Assembly: GCA_905204225.1 (NCBI GenBank)
Contig: CAJKZK010000071.1
Span: forward strand, 1 to 9,206
Reading direction: 5' to 3'
DNA: 9,206 nt
Source: an uncultured Bacillota bacterium
Lineage (GTDB): Bacteria > Bacillota_I > Bacilli_A > RFN20 > CAG-449
Made by a program: the position numbers and the translations under genes. The notes beneath the pieces are model-generated. The model was not told the origin of the DNA, made no database searches, and worked only from the letters and a program-made list of their open reading frames with translations. Below are positions 6,569 through 9,206 of this stretch, piece after piece. Position 1 is the first letter of the stretch. Each line of letters begins with the position of its first letter.

Positions 6569-6946
6569 TTAATAATCTTCTGAAGATCTATCTTCATCTT
6601 CATCTTCATCTTCATCTTCTGATTCTTCATCATCATCATTAAAGTAGTCATCTTCACTTCTATCTTCATCTTCAACTTCATCAGAATCATCAGTATAAAC
6701 TTCATTCATATCAATATGAACTTTATCAAAAGTATATCTAGATCTTAAATCCCATGTATTATCACCTAAAGTAATAAAACGACCATCTAATGATAAAGCA
6801 GTATAAAATTTACTTGCTCTTTTTTTTGCTTCTTCTTCACTTAAGCCTTGAATTTGGCTAACTTCTTCCCATAATTTTGAAAAAACAACAGGATTTTTCT
6901 TTCTTGAAACTAATTCGAATGCGACATCTAAATTTGACTTTTCCAT
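6569..6946 (-). CDS. rpoE: DNA-directed RNA polymerase delta subunit
   Basis: Delta is a Bacillota-specific RNA polymerase subunit that promotes enzyme recycling and selectivity at promoters. The 125-residue protein has the HARE-HTH winged-helix domain at about 1-72 (NPVVFSKLWEEV, ALSLDGRFITLGDNTWDLRSR), followed by an unstructured, almost purely Asp/Glu tail (86-125). The tail is shorter than in B. subtilis, where the protein is about 173 residues. The start has AGGAG six bases upstream. Only 11 bases separate it from the argS stop, and the argS TAA runs directly into the Shine-Dalgarno sequence, so translational coupling is likely. Confidence 0.95.
   Translation of the reverse strand: MEKSNLDVAFELVSRKKNPVVFSKLWEEVSQIQGLSEEEAKKRASKFYTALSLDGRFITLGDNTWDLRSRYTFDKVHIDMNEVYTDDSDEVEDEDRSEDDYFNDDDEESEDEDEDEDEDRSSEDY
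6591..6620. repeat. Hexanucleotide tandem repeat in the rpoE acidic tail
   Basis: Four perfect copies of TCTTCA on the plus strand, followed by one TCTTCT, encode alternating Asp-Glu near the C-terminus of delta. Because the unit is six bases, changes in copy number lengthen or shorten the acidic tail without breaking the frame. Confidence 0.8.
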
Positions 6947-6957
6947 TTTTTTCTCCT

Positions 6958-8592
6958 TTACATTCTTTCTGGTGCAGTAACACCAATAATTTCTAAAGCA
7001 TTTTTCAATACTATTTCACTTGCTTTACATAAAGCCATTCTTGAACTAGAAACAGCTATGTTATTTCTATCTATCACTCGACAAATAGTATAAAACTCAT
7101 TAATCGAAGTAGCAAGTTTTTGAATATAATTTGTAATTTTATAAGGTGATCTAGTAGTTGCACTAGATAAAATTTCTTTAGGATATTCCGCTAAAATTTT
7201 TAATAACGCTTTTTCTTTTTCTTCTACTAAACATGCACCATTAACATCTAAAGGAATATCTTTACCTTGTTCCATTATAGCACATAATCTAGCATGTGCA
7301 TATTGAGCATAATAAACTGGATTAGATGCTTCCATCTTTTTAGCAGAATCAATATCATAATCAAGATGAGAAGAAGCTGCTCTTGAAACAAAGAAATATC
7401 TTACAGCATCTATACTTGTTTCTTCACATAATTCTTTCATGGAAACTGCATTACCAGTTCTCTTTGACATTTTATATTCTTCACCATCTTTAAATAAACG
7501 AACCATTTGAATTAATTCAATTTCCAAACAAGATCTAGGATAATTAAACATTTGTAAAGCTGATTTCATTCTTTCAATATAACCATGATGATCAGCACCT
7601 AAACAATCAACACATAATTTAAATCCTCTTTCTAGTTTATTAACATGATAAGCAATATCAGGAAGTAAATAAGTATAACTACCATCTGATTTAATTATAA
7701 CTCTATCTTTATCATCACTAAATGCTGTTGTTTTTAAATATGTAGCCCCATCTTGTTGATAAATATAATCTTTACATTGTTCAAGTACTCTTTCAACTCC
7801 GCCATCTTGACGAATTTTAAGTTCTGAAGAAAATACATCAAACTTAACTCTAAACATATCTAAATCATTTTCTAATTTTTTTAATTCAAGAGCAGTTCCT
7901 CTTTTCTTAAAATATTCAAAACCTTCTTTAGAATCAACTAAATATTTATCACCAACTTCAGTAATAATTTGTTTAGTAACATTAAATATATCTTCACCAT
8001 GATAACCATCTTCAGGGAAAGGATAATTATCATTATGTTCTAATATTTGATGATATCTAGCTCTAATAGATTTAGCTAAATTATTAATTTGATTACCAGC
8101 ATCATTAACATAATATTCTCTAGTTACATCATAACCAATTTTAGAATATAATCTACAAATACAATCACCAATAGCAGCGCCTCTAGCATGACCTAAATGT
8201 AAATCACCTGTAGGATTAGCAGAAACGAATTCAACGTTTATTTTTTCATGATTACCATAATTAGAATTACCATAATCTTGATTTTGATTAATAATAGTCT
8301 TAATAAGTGAATTTAAAGATTCTTGTTTAATAAAAAAATTAATAAATCCTGGACCCGCAATTTCAATTTTTTCAACTACTTCATCATTGATTAAATTAAC
8401 AATTTGTTCAGCAATTACTTTAGGTGCTTGATGCATAACTCTAGCCATTTGCATTGCTATATTGGTCGCATAATCACCATGTATTTTTTCTTTAGATCTT
8501 TCAATGATAATATTATTCATATCCACATCTTGATTAAGTTTTTTTAAAGCTTCTAATAATAATTCTTTTAGATGTAATTCTATATCTAACAT
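6958..8592 (-). CDS. argS: Arginyl-tRNA synthetase
   Basis: This enzyme attaches arginine to tRNA-Arg. The 544-residue class I synthetase is full length. It has the N-terminal tRNA-recognition domain (about 1-85), the catalytic core with NPTGDLHLGHARG (HLGH at 132-135) and the KMSKR loop at 374-378, the DALR anticodon-binding helices from about 424 (NPVYYAQYAHAR), and the usual C-terminus ending APERM. The ATG overlaps the last 7 bases of the upstream gene and is preceded by GGAGATGGTG inside that gene, so translation is coupled. The downstream partner is rpoE. Confidence 0.97.
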   Translation of the reverse strand: MLDIELHLKELLLEALKKLNQDVDMNNIIIERSKEKIHGDYATNIAMQMARVMHQAPKVIAEQIVNLINDEVVEKIEIAGPGFINFFIKQESLNSLIKTIINQNQDYGNSNYGNHEKINVEFVSANPTGDLHLGHARGAAIGDCICRLYSKIGYDVTREYYVNDAGNQINNLAKSIRARYHQILEHNDNYPFPEDGYHGEDIFNVTKQIITEVGDKYLVDSKEGFEYFKKRGTALELKKLENDLDMFRVKFDVFSSELKIRQDGGVERVLEQCKDYIYQQDGATYLKTTAFSDDKDRVIIKSDGSYTYLLPDIAYHVNKLERGFKLCVDCLGADHHGYIERMKSALQMFNYPRSCLEIELIQMVRLFKDGEEYKMSKRTGNAVSMKELCEETSIDAVRYFFVSRAASSHLDYDIDSAKKMEASNPVYYAQYAHARLCAIMEQGKDIPLDVNGACLVEEKEKALLKILAEYPKEILSSATTRSPYKITNYIQKLATSINEFYTICRVIDRNNIAVSSSRMALCKASEIVLKNALEIIGVTAPERM

Positions 8593-8999
8593 ATTTCACC
8601 ATCTCCAATAATTCTTATTTCATTACTTGAAATAATTTCATTTGAGCTTTCTTCATATAGATTATACTTTAATTTAATTTCTAATTCATCAAATTTTATT
8701 AAACTTGCTTCAGTTATAAAAAATAATTTATGATTACTAGATAAATTTAAACAATATTTTTCTTTTTGATTAGGACTTAAACAAAATTCAATAAAAGTAG
8801 ATGGATAACTTTGTTTAATAAAACACCTACCATCTTTAAACTCCATTTCAAGTCTCATAATCTCATTATCAACTTTAAAAGCATAACTAAATTTATTAAC
8901 TTCTTTAGAAATTAATTTACCAACATATTCTTCTTTTTCTTTTTGATTAGTATCAAAATAAATTGTTTCTCTAATTAAAGTTGTTTTAAAGCTCTTCAT
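8586..8999 (-). CDS. ywiB: YwiB-like DUF1934 beta-barrel protein
   Basis: Its biochemical function is unknown. The 137-residue protein has the alternating beta-strand pattern of the DUF1934 (YwiB) family, including a late segment LFFITEASLIKF then LEIKLKYNLY that fits the last strands of the barrel. It sits directly before argS, as ywiB does in Bacillus. Sequence similarity is modest, so the family call leans on context. The ATG at 8999 is chosen over the one at 9017: the promoter -10 (9009-9014) lies between the two, so a transcript from this promoter cannot include the earlier ATG. No Shine-Dalgarno is visible for either start. The gene overlaps argS by 7 bases. Confidence 0.62.
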   Translation of the reverse strand: MKSFKTTLIRETIYFDTNQKEKEEYVGKLISKEVNKFSYAFKVDNEIMRLEMEFKDGRCFIKQSYPSTFIEFCLSPNQKEKYCLNLSSNHKLFFITEASLIKFDELEIKLKYNLYEESSNEIISSNEIRIIGDGEIC

Positions 9000-9008
9000 A
9001 ACAAAATT

Positions 9009-9036
9009 ATTATACATAAAGATAAGAAAAATACAA
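9009..9036 (-). promoter_or_regulatory. Promoter of the ywiB-argS-rpoE-fba operon
   Basis: On the minus strand TTGTAT (complement of 9031-9036), a 16-base spacer and a perfect TATAAT (complement of 9009-9014) precede the ATG at 8999 by nine bases. The leader would be only about 2-4 bases, which is effectively leaderless. Confidence 0.65.
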
Positions 9037-9062
9037 AAGAAATTATAAAAAGATAATTTATT

Positions 9063-9083
9063 TTTTATATTTTAAATATAAAA
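9063..9083. repeat. AT-only perfect palindrome in the divergent intergenic region
   Basis: Ten-base arms (9063-9072 and 9074-9083) flank a single central base. It lies between the ywiB promoter and the divergent partial gene, where an operator could sit. Its all-A/T make-up means it may be only a product of base composition. Confidence 0.35.
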
Positions 9084-9138
9084 CATAATATTAAATATCA
9101 TAATGTATAAAATATCACTAGTTTTACACAATAATATT

Positions 9139-9206
9139 ATGAAAAAGAAATTATATTTATTTATTACTTTTATTATTATTGGATTATTAACTTTTTCTTT
9201 TTTTAA
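9139..9206 (+). CDS. Partial gene: signal peptide or membrane anchor N-terminus
   Basis: Only 22 codons are present before the window ends. They read MKKK followed by an uninterrupted hydrophobic stretch (LYLFITFIIIGLLTFSFF), a typical signal peptide or single-pass anchor. No Shine-Dalgarno sequence precedes the ATG, and I see no convincing -10/-35 pair, only CACAAT 7 bases upstream. It is divergent from the ywiB operon. The function cannot be known from this stretch. Confidence 0.5.
   Translation, partial: MKKKLYLFITFIIIGLLTFSFF

Noticed and set aside
9000..9017. An ATG at 9017 that would add six residues to the YwiB-like protein.
   Set aside because: Its first codons contain the TATAAT -10 box of the operon promoter, so they should not be transcribed from it.

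Overview
The window is very AT-rich and uses the standard code: tryptophan is TGG inside complete genes and every stop seen is TAA or TAG. The gene content (RNA polymerase delta subunit RpoE, the YwiB-ArgS-RpoE-FbaA order, short -10/-35 promoters, a lipoprotein signal with a Ser/Asn-rich spacer) points to a low-GC Bacillota (Firmicutes). An uncultured gut-type Bacilli/Erysipelotrichia or a Mollicutes-related lineage that has not reassigned UGA fits best. The lineage is an inference from style, not from a marker.

Layout. Bases 1-127 hold no gene I can support. A three-tRNA operon on the minus strand (Ser-GCT, Asp-GTC, Gly-TCC, positions 174-432) has its own promoter and a clean intrinsic terminator (128-160). 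Upstream of it on the same strand is a 312-residue protein (508-1446). I read it as a shrunken, catalytically dead relative of archaeal-type prolyl-tRNA synthetase that keeps the anticodon-binding and zinc-ribbon C-terminal domains. Divergent from it is nadE (1531-3669), a glutamine-dependent NAD+ synthetase carrying an extra N-terminal domain that looks like a Phd/YefM antitoxin. Convergent to nadE, sharing its TTAA stop, is a secreted lipoprotein endonuclease of the EndA/NucM (endonuclease I) family with Ig-like modules (3666-5594). Its terminator appears to lie antisense inside the nadE coding region. The rest of the minus strand is a housekeeping operon read right to left: ywiB-like DUF1934 gene (8586-8999), argS (6958-8592), rpoE (6569-6946) and fba (5684-6538), closed by a hairpin at 5637-5660. 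A divergent partial gene with a signal/anchor N-terminus runs off the right edge (9139-9206).

How it works together. The right half is ordinary core biology: arginine charging, transcription (delta) and glycolysis (aldolase). The left half is more unusual: a tRNA operon, a degenerate synthetase paralogue, and an NAD+ synthetase fused to a DNA-binding-type antitoxin domain with a TGTACA motif in its promoter spacer, which suggests autoregulated NAD synthesis. Genes predicted to be first in their transcripts (the ProRS-like gene, nadE, ywiB) have a -10 box only 6-9 bases from the ATG and no Shine-Dalgarno, so they look leaderless or nearly so. The internal operon genes and the nuclease have good AGGAG-type sites.
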